In this document: in pieces, positions 20,536-29,132 of the stretch
Position numbering within the stretch: position 1 is the stretch's first letter
Layout of the letters: the number at the start of each line of letters is the position of its first letter
The notes under the pieces: generated by a model
The model's input: the letters and a program-made list of their open reading frames with translations, nothing else
Databases searched by the model: none
Told to the model about the DNA's origin: nothing
Program-made: the position numbers and the translations under genes
NCBI RefSeq assembly: GCF_900107485.1
Contig: NZ_FNQE01000010.1
Span: 1-64,000 of the forward strand
Direction: 5' to 3'
Source: Proteiniborus ethanoligenes
GTDB lineage: Bacteria > Bacillota > Clostridia > Tissierellales > Proteiniboraceae
DNA: 64,000 nt

Positions 20536-21555
20536 CTATTTCCCAAATGGGCACACTGGATATTGGCATACTGGACAGTTTAAGCAAAGGCCTCCATGTC
20601 CAAGGCTAGTTATATCCTTTCTATTAAGCACTTCTCCAGCCATTATCCTTGGCAAAACTAGGTCTAAAACTGTTGTTTTATGATACATTCCACATGCTGG
20701 TACTCCAAGTATGGGAGTGTCTCCTTTGTATGCTAGCATGAACATTGAGCCTGGCAATACTGGAGCACCGTAGGTTATTACTCTATCTGATATGTTTTTT
20801 ATAGCTGTAGGAGTTACATCATCTGCATCCACAGACATTCCACCAGATGTTAGTATTACATCTGCACCCTCCTCTATAAAAGCCTTTATAGTATCCTCTA
20901 TCATTTGACTATTATCTGATGCATATTTAACGCCTATAGACAAGCCTCCATAGTGCTTTACTTTTTCTTCAAGCACTGGCCCAAATTTATCCTTTATTCT
21001 TCCATCATATACTTCGGACCCTGTAACTACGATGCCTGCCTTTAGTGGTTTTAGTTCTTTTACAGAAACTATACTTCCTAGTTCCTTGCAAATTTCCTCT
21101 ATCTTTTCTATTCTTTCTTTCTCTATAGTAAGGGGTATAATCCTTGTTCCTACAACTGCTTGGTCCTTTTCAACTACAGTATTATTATGAAGAGCTGCAA
21201 TTATAATAAATTCAATATCATTAACTAATTCTAATGCCTTTACATTAATCTTTAATAGACCTCTTTCCTCAGCTTTAACAGTTACTTTTCCTTCAGAGGG
21301 CTGAGTATTATATACCTTATAGCCTGATATAGCTTTTCCTATTCTTATGGCCGCATCATCTTCATGGATATCATTATCTGTAAGCTCTATTACATTTATA
21401 TGGTTTTTGCCCATGTCCTTTAGCTTGTCTATATCCTCTAGCTGTATTATATGTCCTTTTTTATATGCTGCTCCCTTGAATTGTCCTGGAACTATTTTTG
21501 TTAAATCGTGTGCTAATACCATTCCTACCGCATCTTCTACCTTAACCTTTTTCAT
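20536..21555 (-). CDS. MoeA-like molybdopterin-binding protein with C-terminal Cys motif
   Basis: This 339-residue protein contains a MoCF-biosynthesis (MogA/MoeA) domain, with VVTGSEVYDGRIKD and ILTSGGMSVDADDVTPTAI around residues 195-270. Its N-terminal part is not typical of full MoeA. The extreme C-terminus is cysteine-rich (LCLNCPVCQYPVCPFGK), with four Cys that could bind a metal or carry S/Se. It heads the accessory operon running down to 16237. It probably handles the Mo-cofactor for selenium-dependent hydroxylases rather than general molybdate insertion. Confidence 0.8.
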   Translation of the reverse strand: MKKVKVEDAVGMVLAHDLTKIVPGQFKGAAYKKGHIIQLEDIDKLKDMGKNHINVIELTDNDIHEDDAAIRIGKAISGYKVYNTQPSEGKVTVKAEERGLLKINVKALELVNDIEFIIIAALHNNTVVEKDQAVVGTRIIPLTIEKERIEKIEEICKELGSIVSVKELKPLKAGIVVTGSEVYDGRIKDKFGPVLEEKVKHYGGLSIGVKYASDNSQMIEDTIKAFIEEGADVILTSGGMSVDADDVTPTAIKNISDRVITYGAPVLPGSMFMLAYKGDTPILGVPACGMYHKTTVLDLVLPRIMAGEVLNRKDITSLGHGGLCLNCPVCQYPVCPFGK

Positions 21556-21666
21556 ATTTATCCTCCTCGTTTTAAAAATGTCATTTTTATATTTTATATA
21601 TTTTTTTAATCTACATGCAAGCTCTAAATAGCGGTGTCTATTTGAATGTATAACGCCGTTGATTAC

Positions 21667-21690
21667 AAAGCGTACATATTGTACGCTTTT
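21667..21690. terminator. Hairpin after the chemoreceptor gene
   Basis: AAAGCGTAC (21667-21675) and GTACGCTTT (21681-21689) form a perfect 9-bp stem. It lies about 15 bp past the chemoreceptor stop. The short T-run is on the plus side, so its direction of action is unclear. Confidence 0.5.
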
Positions 21691-21704
21691 ATGTGCATTC
21701 CATG

Positions 21705-23285
21705 CTAAAACTTTAATAGGGAATCGATAGATAACCCTACTTGATATATTATACCACTTTCATCAATCATGGCAAGAAATTTAAATAGCTGATTATCCTC
21801 TACTCTTCTCTTAATAGGTGTTGTAATATAGGGCTTTGCTCTAGTTCTTAAATAATCATAGGTTGAGTCTATTTTATAAAGATTTAGTCCAATAGATTCC
21901 TTTTCATTACAGTATCTAATTTCGCCCTTATTGTCTGTAATATATATGACATCTACTCCTGTTTCTTTAAGCATAGTACTCATTAGGCTGTTATCTACAT
22001 CCTTACCTTTAGCAGTATTTAATATGTACTCTACATCCTTTAGCATTTTGCCTTCCATTACTCTGCTTGTTACATATTGCTGCATTTCATCTGCAGTGTT
22101 TTTCAGGTCCTCAATAATTTTGTTTAAGGATATCATTTTTTCATTTTGTAAAATAGTCTGAGCAGAGGTTTCTTGCATCTCTGAATTTATTTCCTTTGAA
22201 AATTCCGTTACCTCACATACACTTTCTTCTACCTCATTGCTTTTTATGCTAATATTATTTATGTTCTTGCTCATAGTATTAATTTTTTTAACGCTTTCTT
22301 CTAGGGAGTTTTGTATTTTGCTGAAGTTATTTATAGCCTTTTCTATAGCATTATACTCCTCTTCAACATGGATGGTTTCCTCTTCCATAGATTTTGAAAT
22401 GTTTAATATTTCTTCTTTCAATGTAGATATTACTTCTTCTATCTTTGCTGAAGCTTCGCTGGTTTCTTTTGATAGCTTACTTACTTCTGTAGCTACTACT
22501 GCAAAGCCCTTGCCATGCTCGCCAGCTCTTGCTGCTTCTATAGAAGCATTTAATGCTAGCATATTTGTTTGCTCTGCAATTGTGTTGATTAAGTCGATCA
22601 TCTTAACTACATCTTCTGAATAAATTCTTAATTTATCCACATTAGTTGCAGTGCTTTTTACTGAATCTCTTGTAATCATTACCCTTTCTTTAACTCCATT
22701 AATATCCTGTATCCCTAATTGAACTCCTTTAATGGATTCTGTAGTAAATACTGCAGTTCCTTCCATTTCCACATTTATTTCATTTAATGTATTAACTATG
22801 TCTCTGGTTTTTTCAGATACATTATTCAACATAACAAATTGCCTTTCACTGCTTTGACTTGTAGTTTCAGCAGATGCAGCAACTATTTCCATTGCTGATT
22901 GTGTTTCATCTGAAATGCTTCCTATTTGTTCAGATACTGCAAGTATTTTAGTTGCTATGTTTACCTGTCGCTTGAAATTTGACTTTGTCTCTTCAAACAT
23001 AGTATTGATTTCTTTTAATATCTCATTATCTGAGTTCTTAAGCCTTTCATCTATTTTTATCATTAGGTCATTTTTATTCATGCTTTTAATAAAATAAAGT
23101 ATCTGCTCTAAAGTCTTATTTAAAAGCTTATTAATAATTAATGTAGCTATTAGTGAAACAATTAAAGTAGATAAAATGCTAAATACCCAGCTATTTAGAA
23201 TTGTAGCCAAAAATACTATTGGCCCTAAGCATATTAACAATATGATGAATATTTTAATACTTCCTATACTGTTTTTATTCTTCAA
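21705..23285 (-). CDS. Methyl-accepting chemotaxis protein with C-terminal sensor region
   Basis: This 526-residue chemoreceptor has two adjacent N-terminal transmembrane helices (residues ~9-50) with almost no extracellular loop. A long helical signalling region carries the conserved hairpin tip ([30 protein letters not shown], cited as position ~240-270). About 95 C-terminal residues look like a PAS/Cache-type sensor ([25 protein letters not shown]). Sensing is therefore probably cytoplasmic. Its place between the hydroxylase maturation genes and adenine deaminase suggests a purine-related cue, which is inference. Confidence 0.88.
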   Translation of the reverse strand: MKNKNSIGSIKIFIILLICLGPIVFLATILNSWVFSILSTLIVSLIATLIINKLLNKTLEQILYFIKSMNKNDLMIKIDERLKNSDNEILKEINTMFEETKSNFKRQVNIATKILAVSEQIGSISDETQSAMEIVAASAETTSQSSERQFVMLNNVSEKTRDIVNTLNEINVEMEGTAVFTTESIKGVQLGIQDINGVKERVMITRDSVKSTATNVDKLRIYSEDVVKMIDLINTIAEQTNMLALNASIEAARAGEHGKGFAVVATEVSKLSKETSEASAKIEEVISTLKEEILNISKSMEEETIHVEEEYNAIEKAINNFSKIQNSLEESVKKINTMSKNINNISIKSNEVEESVCEVTEFSKEINSEMQETSAQTILQNEKMISLNKIIEDLKNTADEMQQYVTSRVMEGKMLKDVEYILNTAKGKDVDNSLMSTMLKETGVDVIYITDNKGEIRYCNEKESIGLNLYKIDSTYDYLRTRAKPYITTPIKRRVEDNQLFKFLAMIDESGIIYQVGLSIDSLLKF

Positions 23286-23332
23286 AATAGTCCCCCCTTG
23301 TGTAAGAACAAGTTTCTCCCTATTCTATATCC

Positions 23333-23362
23333 ATAAAAGGGAATGACGGCATTCCCTTTTAT
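23333..23362. terminator. Symmetric hairpin after adenine deaminase
   Basis: ATAAAAGGGAATG (23333-23345) and CATTCCCTTTTAT (23350-23362) pair perfectly over 13 bp with loop ACGG. A/T tails on both sides allow termination in either direction. It separates ade from the chemoreceptor gene. Confidence 0.7.
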
Positions 23363-23367
23363 AAAGA

Positions 23368-25098
23368 TTATTCTTTAACTTCTAAATCCATAAAATCAAA
23401 TCTTGAAACATCAAACAAGCCTAAATCCGTTACTTTAATTTCAGGTATAACTGGTAAAGCTAAAAAGGATAATGTCATAAATGGATCTATATCTTTGTTT
23501 ACGTTAAGATGTTCATATGCTATCTTAAGCATTTCTTTAAGCTTTTCATTTACTACTTCCATAGGCTCATCTGATATAATCCCAGCTATTGGAAGCTCTA
23601 AGGTCTTAAGGATTTCTCCTTTAGATGCTATGGTAATACCTCCACCAACTTTAGCAACCTTATCTATAGCTAATAGCATATCTTCATCATTGTCTCCAAT
23701 TACTATTAGATTATGAGAATCATGAGCTATTGTAAGTGCTATTGCTCCATTTTTCAGCCTGAAATCTTCAACTAACCCTAATCCAATATTACCAGTAGCA
23801 TTATGTCTTTCGATAACAGCCAACTTTAATATATCTAATTTTTCGTTATTCACGAACTCCCCATCTTTAGTGCTTATTTTTCTGACCACTCTTTGGGTAA
23901 ATAAGCTATGTGATGATAATCTCATAACATTTGCTATATCTGTGTGGTTTTTTATCCTTAAATCATCCTTGGTTACAGGTTTTATTCTCACTGTATCAAC
24001 AACATTTGAATTGTCAAAATCCTTTACATTAAATAAGGGCTCTTTATTTTCTGCTACAAGCCTACCATTTTTAAAGACTTGAAGCACATTAAAATCCTTT
24101 AGATCATCTATTATTATAATATCTGCAATATATCCTGGTGCTATGGCTCCTAGCTTTTTAAGACCATAGCATTCAGCAGCATTTATTGTAGCCATTTGGA
24201 TAGCTGATATTGGGTCTATACCATTTTTAATAGCAAGCCTCACATTATTATCTATATGTCCTGTTAAGAGTATATCCTCAGGATGCTTATCATCTGTACA
24301 AAATAAACATCTTCTCATATTCTCTCTTTTTAAGCCCCTAACCAATTCCTTTAGGTTTCTTGCAGCAGACCCCTGTCTGACTAAAATGTACATTCCAAGT
24401 CTAAGCCTGTTCATCATTTCTTCTACTGTAGAGCATTCATGCTCTGTAAGAACTCCTGCTGCTACATAAGCATTTAATTCCTTGTTTTTTATTTCTGGTC
24501 CATGACCATCTATTATCTTACTATGTTCTTTTGACAATTGAATCTTGTCGACAATATCATCATCTCCTGCAATGACACCAGGATAGTTCATTAGCTCCCC
24601 TAAACCTAGTATTCTCTCATTTCCAATTAGCTCTTTTAAATCTTCTGCTAATAGCTCTGCTCCTGAGGTTTCAAAGGATGTGGCAGGAACACAGGAGGGC
24701 AGCATAAAATATGCATTTAAAGGTAATCCTTCACTTGCCTCCATCATGTATTTGATACCCTCTAATCCTTTTACATTAGCTATTTCATGTGGGTCTGCTA
24801 TAATTGTTGTAGTACCCCTTGGTACTACTGCTCTAGCAAACTGTGGTGGTGATACCATTGCAGATTCTATGTGAACATGTCCATCAATAAGTCCTGGAGC
24901 AACAAACCTTCCCTCTACATCTATTTCTTTTTCCCCAAAATAATTACCTATACCTACGATTTCTCCTTCGTGTATGGCTATATCTCCATCTACTATTTCG
25001 TGTGAAAATACGTTTACGATTCTTGCATTTTTAAGAACTAATTCTGGTTTCATTCTGCCATATGCTAGGTCTATTTTCTTTTTTATTTCTCCCTTCAT
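23368..25098 (-). CDS. ade: Adenine deaminase
   Basis: This 576-residue amidohydrolase-superfamily enzyme converts adenine to hypoxanthine and ammonia. Metal-site motifs are GHVHIES (from ~75), ADPHEIAN, and GHGPEIKNKELNAYVAAG in the middle; the C-terminal Ade domain contains AIALTIAHDSHNLIVIG. The start is the ATG at 25098, with GGAGG 7 nt upstream; the longer frame to 25116 begins inside the binding site. It lies directly downstream of the xanthine dehydrogenase genes, so adenine enters the same hypoxanthine/xanthine route. A paralogue sits in the BMC operon at 30745. Confidence 0.93.
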   Translation of the reverse strand: MKGEIKKKIDLAYGRMKPELVLKNARIVNVFSHEIVDGDIAIHEGEIVGIGNYFGEKEIDVEGRFVAPGLIDGHVHIESAMVSPPQFARAVVPRGTTTIIADPHEIANVKGLEGIKYMMEASEGLPLNAYFMLPSCVPATSFETSGAELLAEDLKELIGNERILGLGELMNYPGVIAGDDDIVDKIQLSKEHSKIIDGHGPEIKNKELNAYVAAGVLTEHECSTVEEMMNRLRLGMYILVRQGSAARNLKELVRGLKRENMRRCLFCTDDKHPEDILLTGHIDNNVRLAIKNGIDPISAIQMATINAAECYGLKKLGAIAPGYIADIIIIDDLKDFNVLQVFKNGRLVAENKEPLFNVKDFDNSNVVDTVRIKPVTKDDLRIKNHTDIANVMRLSSHSLFTQRVVRKISTKDGEFVNNEKLDILKLAVIERHNATGNIGLGLVEDFRLKNGAIALTIAHDSHNLIVIGDNDEDMLLAIDKVAKVGGGITIASKGEILKTLELPIAGIISDEPMEVVNEKLKEMLKIAYEHLNVNKDIDPFMTLSFLALPVIPEIKVTDLGLFDVSRFDFMDLEVKE

Positions 25099-25224
25099 TT
25101 TATTACCTCCTTCCAAAACATATATTTAACAAGGAGCTATATTAAAACCAATTACGTTACAACTAAGGATTTAAATACAGCTCCTTCATTCTATGTTCTC
25201 ATGTATTTATTTGCTTCTTAATAA

Positions 25225-26208
25225 TTATTTATTTTCATTTAAAGCTTTTATTAGCTTTTCTGGGGTAACAGGAATCTCAGTCATTCTAACTCCAACTGCA
25301 TTATATATTGCATTTAATATTGCAGGAGCTACATAGATTAGCACAGGCTCTCCTATTCCCTTTGCTCCATATGGAGCTGTAGATTCTGGATCCTCAACAA
25401 TAATCTTATCTACCTCTGGCATATCCATAGAGGTTGGTATTAAATAATTAGTAAATCTGTTGTTCTTTATTTGTCCTTTAACTACATTTAGATTTTCCAT
25501 TATTGCATAGCCATATCCCATGGCAAATCCACCATCTATTTGACCTTCAACTAATGTAGGATTAATAGCCTTGCCCACATCTTGAGCAACTGTAGCTTTT
25601 AATATTTCAACAACTCCAGTTTCCGTATCCACCTCTACCTCTACTCCACATGCTCCAAATGTATATGGCCAATATGGTGAGCCTTGGCCTGTTTCATCAT
25701 CCATTTGAGTAGAATGGGCTATAAAGGTAGCTTCTTTTCTTAATGGTTCATCACCAATTTTTTGAGCTATTTCTTTGAAGGTTACATTTTTGCTTGGGAA
25801 GGTTTTTATATATACACTTCCATTTTTCATAGCTAAGCCTGTATCACTATTTACTCCTAGTATTTCGACTGAAATCTTAATAATTTCTTCTTTTAGTGCT
25901 TCTGCAGCTTTTTTTATTGCATTTCCTGTATTATAGGTCTGTCTACTTGCGGCTGCAGTGCCTGCATCTGGTGTTATACTAGTATCCTCACATATAAACA
26001 CTATATTTTCTACTCCTATACCTAAAACCTCTGCTGGTATTTGACTCATTATTGTCTTAGCACCTTGCCCAACCTCTGTAGCTCCAACGTATATTGCTAT
26101 ATTACCATCATGTCTTAGCTCTGCAATAGCATTTGAAACGTCTGGAAATCCATTACCATATCCTGTTCCATAAAACATTGTCGCAAATCCTATTCCTCTT
26201 TTTTTCAT
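25225..26208 (-). CDS. Xanthine dehydrogenase/purine hydroxylase, C-terminal (medium) molybdopterin subunit
   Basis: This protein of about 327 residues corresponds to the C-terminal half of the usual single molybdopterin subunit. It holds the cofactor-contact segment GQGAKTIMSQIPAEVLG, the DTSITPDAGTAAASRQTYNTG block, and the catalytic-Glu region GAKGIGEPVLIYVAPAILNAIYNAV. The start ATG (26206-26208) overlaps the stop of the large subunit as ATGA, with AAAGGTGG upstream, so this is a coupled gene rather than a frameshift. The same split is known in nicotinate dehydrogenase of Eubacterium barkeri. Purine context favours hypoxanthine/xanthine/purine as substrate, but nicotinate is a possible alternative. 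Confidence 0.85.
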   Translation of the reverse strand: MKKRGIGFATMFYGTGYGNGFPDVSNAIAELRHDGNIAIYVGATEVGQGAKTIMSQIPAEVLGIGVENIVFICEDTSITPDAGTAAASRQTYNTGNAIKKAAEALKEEIIKISVEILGVNSDTGLAMKNGSVYIKTFPSKNVTFKEIAQKIGDEPLRKEATFIAHSTQMDDETGQGSPYWPYTFGACGVEVEVDTETGVVEILKATVAQDVGKAINPTLVEGQIDGGFAMGYGYAIMENLNVVKGQIKNNRFTNYLIPTSMDMPEVDKIIVEDPESTAPYGAKGIGEPVLIYVAPAILNAIYNAVGVRMTEIPVTPEKLIKALNENK

Positions 26209-27482
26209 TGGGCTACACCACCTTTGAATCTTTCTATAAAGTTCATTTTCTTTTCCACTTCTTCTATGCATTTATCTAATGGAACACTTTCGTCTAATAT
26301 TTGTCCAGTAGCCGTTTCTGAGCCTACCTTAAATATGTTCTTTAATCTAAAGGTGATAGGATCTATATTTAGCTTTTCTGCAAGCATATCCATTTGCTGC
26401 TCATGTGCTATAGGTACTTGAGTTGCTCCGAAACCTCTCATTGCTCCTGCAAATGGATTGTTTGTATATACTGAATAGCTATCAACCTTTATATTTGGTA
26501 TTTCATAAGGACCTGTGGCATGAACTCCAGCTTTTCTCATGACATTAATAGCCCAAGAAGCATAAGCCCCTGTATCTCCAATTAATATGGCTTCCATAGC
26601 TAATAGCTTTCCATCCTTGGTAGCACCAGTCTTATATTTCATCTTAACAGAATGTCTCTTACAATGAGCGTCAAAGGATTCTTCTCTCGAGTATATAGCT
26701 TTTACTGGCTTGCCTGTGATCTTCGCAGCCATTGCTAAGTGTATTTGCATAGTAATATCTTCTCTTCCACCAAAAGCTCCTCCAACTGCAGGATTAATTA
26801 TCTTTACCATATGGGGTGGCACTCCCATAGCTTCTGCTACTTCCAATTGGTCAAAATGTGGATATTGAGTTGCAACAGCTACTACTATAGTACCGTCCTC
26901 TTCCATATATGCTACTCCCGCTTCTGGCTGTAAAAATACATGGTCAACCATAGGCACAAAGTATTCATTTTCTACTATTACATCACACTTTTTAAATGCT
27001 TCTTCCATATTTCCTTTTCTAAGCTTGTAGTGATAAACTATGTTGCTATTTCCTTCATGTATCTGTGGTGCAGTTTCCTTCATTCCTTCTGAAGGGTCAA
27101 AAACTGCCTCCAACTCTTCATATTCTACTTTTATAGCCTTTAATGCCTTTTCTGCTATTTTTTCTGTATTAGCTACTACAAAAGCTATTGGGTCTCCTAT
27201 TCTTCTTACTTTTTTATTGCAGAGAACCTCATGGTCTTTAAATAAAACACCATGGCTATTTACCCCTGGCACATCCTTTGCAGTTAATATCTGAACTACT
27301 CCATCTATGCCTAAGGCCTCAGAAATATCTAGCTTAAAATACGCATGGGGCTTAGTAGATCTTAAGGTTTTTCCATAAAGCATTCCTTCTATATATATGT
27401 CTTGGGGATACACGGCTTTTCCTGTTACTTTAGAAAGGCCATCTACTCTTATTACACTTTTCCCTACAACATCTAGCTTCAC
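26205..27482 (-). CDS. Xanthine dehydrogenase/purine hydroxylase, N-terminal (large) molybdopterin subunit
   Basis: This 425-residue protein corresponds to the N-terminal half of a xanthine-dehydrogenase-type molybdopterin subunit. It has the Ald_Xan_dh_C domain first (RVDGLSKVTGKAVYPQDI), then the cofactor-binding motifs NPAVGGAFGGREDI and GAMRGFGATQVPIAHE. The start is a GTG at 27482 with GGGAGG 8 nt upstream; the frame to 27527 would overlap the FeS gene. It ends in GGVAQ at TGA, where the medium subunit starts. The enzyme hydroxylates purines next to N using water, in the cytoplasm, and should carry a cytidine-type Mo cofactor with labile selenium, given the accessory genes. Confidence 0.86.
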   Translation of the reverse strand: MKLDVVGKSVIRVDGLSKVTGKAVYPQDIYIEGMLYGKTLRSTKPHAYFKLDISEALGIDGVVQILTAKDVPGVNSHGVLFKDHEVLCNKKVRRIGDPIAFVVANTEKIAEKALKAIKVEYEELEAVFDPSEGMKETAPQIHEGNSNIVYHYKLRKGNMEEAFKKCDVIVENEYFVPMVDHVFLQPEAGVAYMEEDGTIVVAVATQYPHFDQLEVAEAMGVPPHMVKIINPAVGGAFGGREDITMQIHLAMAAKITGKPVKAIYSREESFDAHCKRHSVKMKYKTGATKDGKLLAMEAILIGDTGAYASWAINVMRKAGVHATGPYEIPNIKVDSYSVYTNNPFAGAMRGFGATQVPIAHEQQMDMLAEKLNIDPITFRLKNIFKVGSETATGQILDESVPLDKCIEEVEKKMNFIERFKGGVAQ

Positions 27483-27483
27483 C

Positions 27484-27957
27484 TTACTTCCCTCCCTGTA
27501 AATCTTTTGCAGCCTTTTCAACTGCATTTACAATTTTGTTATAGCCAGTACAACGACAGAGGTTTCCTGATATTGCTTCTCTAATATCTTTTCTTGTTGG
27601 AGAGGAGTTTTTGTCTAATAAGGATTTGGCAGATAGCACCATGCCCGGAATACAAAATCCACATTGAACAGCACCTTCATCTAAGAAGGCTTGTTGAATA
27701 GGATCTATGCCATTTTCGTCTCCTAAGCCTTCTATGGTAACGATTTCACTTCCCTCAGCTTGAAATCCCATTACTAAGCATGAGGCTACTGCTTCGCCAT
27801 CCATAATTACTGTACAGGCTCCGCATTCACCTTCTCCACATCCTTCCTTAGTACCTATAAGTCCAAGCTTATCTCTTAAAACATCTATAAGCCTCATATC
27901 CTCTTCAACTTCTACCCTATAGGTCTTTCTATTTACATTAAGTTCTATTGTTTTCAT
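27484..27957 (-). CDS. Xanthine dehydrogenase/purine hydroxylase [2Fe-2S] subunit
   Basis: This 157-residue two-cluster iron-sulfur subunit has the plant-ferredoxin-type site CGEGECGACTV with a later Cys, and the helical-domain site CGFCIPGM ... CRCTGYNKI. It passes electrons from the Mo site to FAD. I use the ATG at 27957, with AGAGGAAGG 8 nt upstream; a GTG at 27966 directly abuts that site. The gene abuts the large-subunit start by one base. Confidence 0.92.
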   Translation of the reverse strand: MKTIELNVNRKTYRVEVEEDMRLIDVLRDKLGLIGTKEGCGEGECGACTVIMDGEAVASCLVMGFQAEGSEIVTIEGLGDENGIDPIQQAFLDEGAVQCGFCIPGMVLSAKSLLDKNSSPTRKDIREAISGNLCRCTGYNKIVNAVEKAAKDLQGGK

Positions 27958-27987
27958 AGCTTTCACCTTCCTCTAAAAATAGAATTA

Positions 27988-28857
27988 TTAAGCTGGATTG
28001 TATATATTGACTACCCTGTTCAATGCATCTCTTAATACTCCTTTAACAGCTACGCTTTTAAAGCCAACAGTAGATCTACCAGCTAATCTTTGTGCTACTT
28101 GATTTTGCATGTGTTGTATTCCCTCTTGGATTACTTCCTCTGTCAGCTTTTTACCTTTAAAGAATTCTTCTACTTCTCTTTCTCTCATTCCGTATCTTCC
28201 TAGGGAGCCGTTAGCTATTTTAATTTCTTTTAGAGTTTCATCTTCATTAATTTCAGCAAATACACTAGTACATATTCTAGAGATAGCTAGGGCTTTTCTG
28301 AGGCCAAGCTTGCTAAAAGACAACATTTCATTCTTTTTTGGAGCCTTGAACTTTACAGATACTAGGATTTCATTGTCCTTAATATCTACTTGCCCTTTAT
28401 CTAAGAATAATTTCTCAACTAATACTTCCCGTTCCCCACTCTTGCTTTTTATTTTAGCAACTGCGTCTAGTGCAAGTAATGGTGGGACTATATCTGCTGC
28501 AGGAGAGCCATTACAAATATTGCCTCCAATAGTTCCTTTGTTTCTTATTTGAGGTGAGCCTACAGAATATGCTGCTTCTCTTAACCCTACAAGTCTGTCT
28601 TGAAATAAATCAGACTTAACTATCTCCGTAAAAGTTGTAGCTCCACCTATTTCAATCATGTCCTCTTCTGCCTTTATGAAAGACATTTCCTTTATATCAG
28701 AAATATCTATTAGGGCTTCAAAATTCACAGTTCCATTCTTAATTTCTATAACTAGGTCTGTTCCTCCCGCAATTAATTTCCCTTGTCCTTTATGCTTGTC
28801 TAGAAGCTCGACTGCTTCCCCTATGGTTTTTGGCTTATATGCATATTTGATTGACAT
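27988..28857 (-). CDS. Xanthine dehydrogenase/purine hydroxylase FAD subunit
   Basis: This 289-residue FAD-binding subunit of the CO-dehydrogenase/xanthine-dehydrogenase medium class has the PP-loop LIAGGTDLVIEIKNG near residue 33 and the second FAD motif SVGSPQIRNKGTIGGNICNGSPAADIVPP around residues 108-136, followed by the CO_deh_flav_C domain. It is the first gene of the hydroxylase operon, with GGAGG before the start. It passes electrons to NAD(P) or another acceptor. Confidence 0.92.
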   Translation of the reverse strand: MSIKYAYKPKTIGEAVELLDKHKGQGKLIAGGTDLVIEIKNGTVNFEALIDISDIKEMSFIKAEEDMIEIGGATTFTEIVKSDLFQDRLVGLREAAYSVGSPQIRNKGTIGGNICNGSPAADIVPPLLALDAVAKIKSKSGEREVLVEKLFLDKGQVDIKDNEILVSVKFKAPKKNEMLSFSKLGLRKALAISRICTSVFAEINEDETLKEIKIANGSLGRYGMREREVEEFFKGKKLTEEVIQEGIQHMQNQVAQRLAGRSTVGFKSVAVKGVLRDALNRVVNIYNPA

Positions 28858-29098
28858 GTCTATCCTCCTTAATAGGGTTTAATTTTTTTATAAAATCAAG
28901 TCCATACTGTAATCTCATCTTTTGTATCCTTGTATGATTTTCACTGGCCATGTTTGCGTATAAACACATTATTCATTGTAAAATCTATAATATGATTTTA
29001 TTCTTATACGGTCTCTGATTTTACAATAAAAGATAGGTTCAAAATGGAATTAGTTTAATTTGAGCCTATTTTTTATTGTAAATACATAGATTTAAAGC
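28858..29098 (-). promoter_or_regulatory. Leader of the purine hydroxylase operon with serial inverted repeats
   Basis: ATTGTAAAATC (28975-28985) has a perfect inverted copy GATTTTACAAT (29017-29027), and ATTGTAAA recurs at 29075. A separate hairpin pairs 29033-29043 with 29059-29069 (one G-U), with T-rich tails on both strands, and could terminate or attenuate in either direction. The promoter must lie here or upstream. I found no convincing purine- or xanthine-riboswitch core. Confidence 0.4.
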
Positions 29099-29132
29099 TC
29101 CGCTCCCTTTTAGGGAGCGGATTTGTTTTTTT
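29099..29132 (+). terminator. Strong hairpin/T-run pointing antisense to the permease
   Basis: TCCGCTCCCT (29099-29108) and AGGGAGCGGA (29112-29121) form a 10-bp stem with a TTT loop, followed on the plus strand by TTTGTTTTTTT that runs into the permease stop codon. On the permease's own transcript the U-tract is missing, so the structure favours termination of plus-strand (antisense) RNA. Confidence 0.65.

Noticed and set aside
26205-26271. Apparent frameshift in the xanthine dehydrogenase molybdopterin subunit
   Set aside because: The ATGA overlap has its own Shine-Dalgarno and both products have natural lengths known from split enzymes such as nicotinate dehydrogenase.
28858-29130. Possible purine or xanthine riboswitch upstream of the hydroxylase operon
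   Set aside because: The conserved junction and loop sequences of the guanine/adenine riboswitch were not found by eye; only inverted repeats are present. The same negative result applies at 30433-30617 and 46228-46526. A covariance search would settle it.
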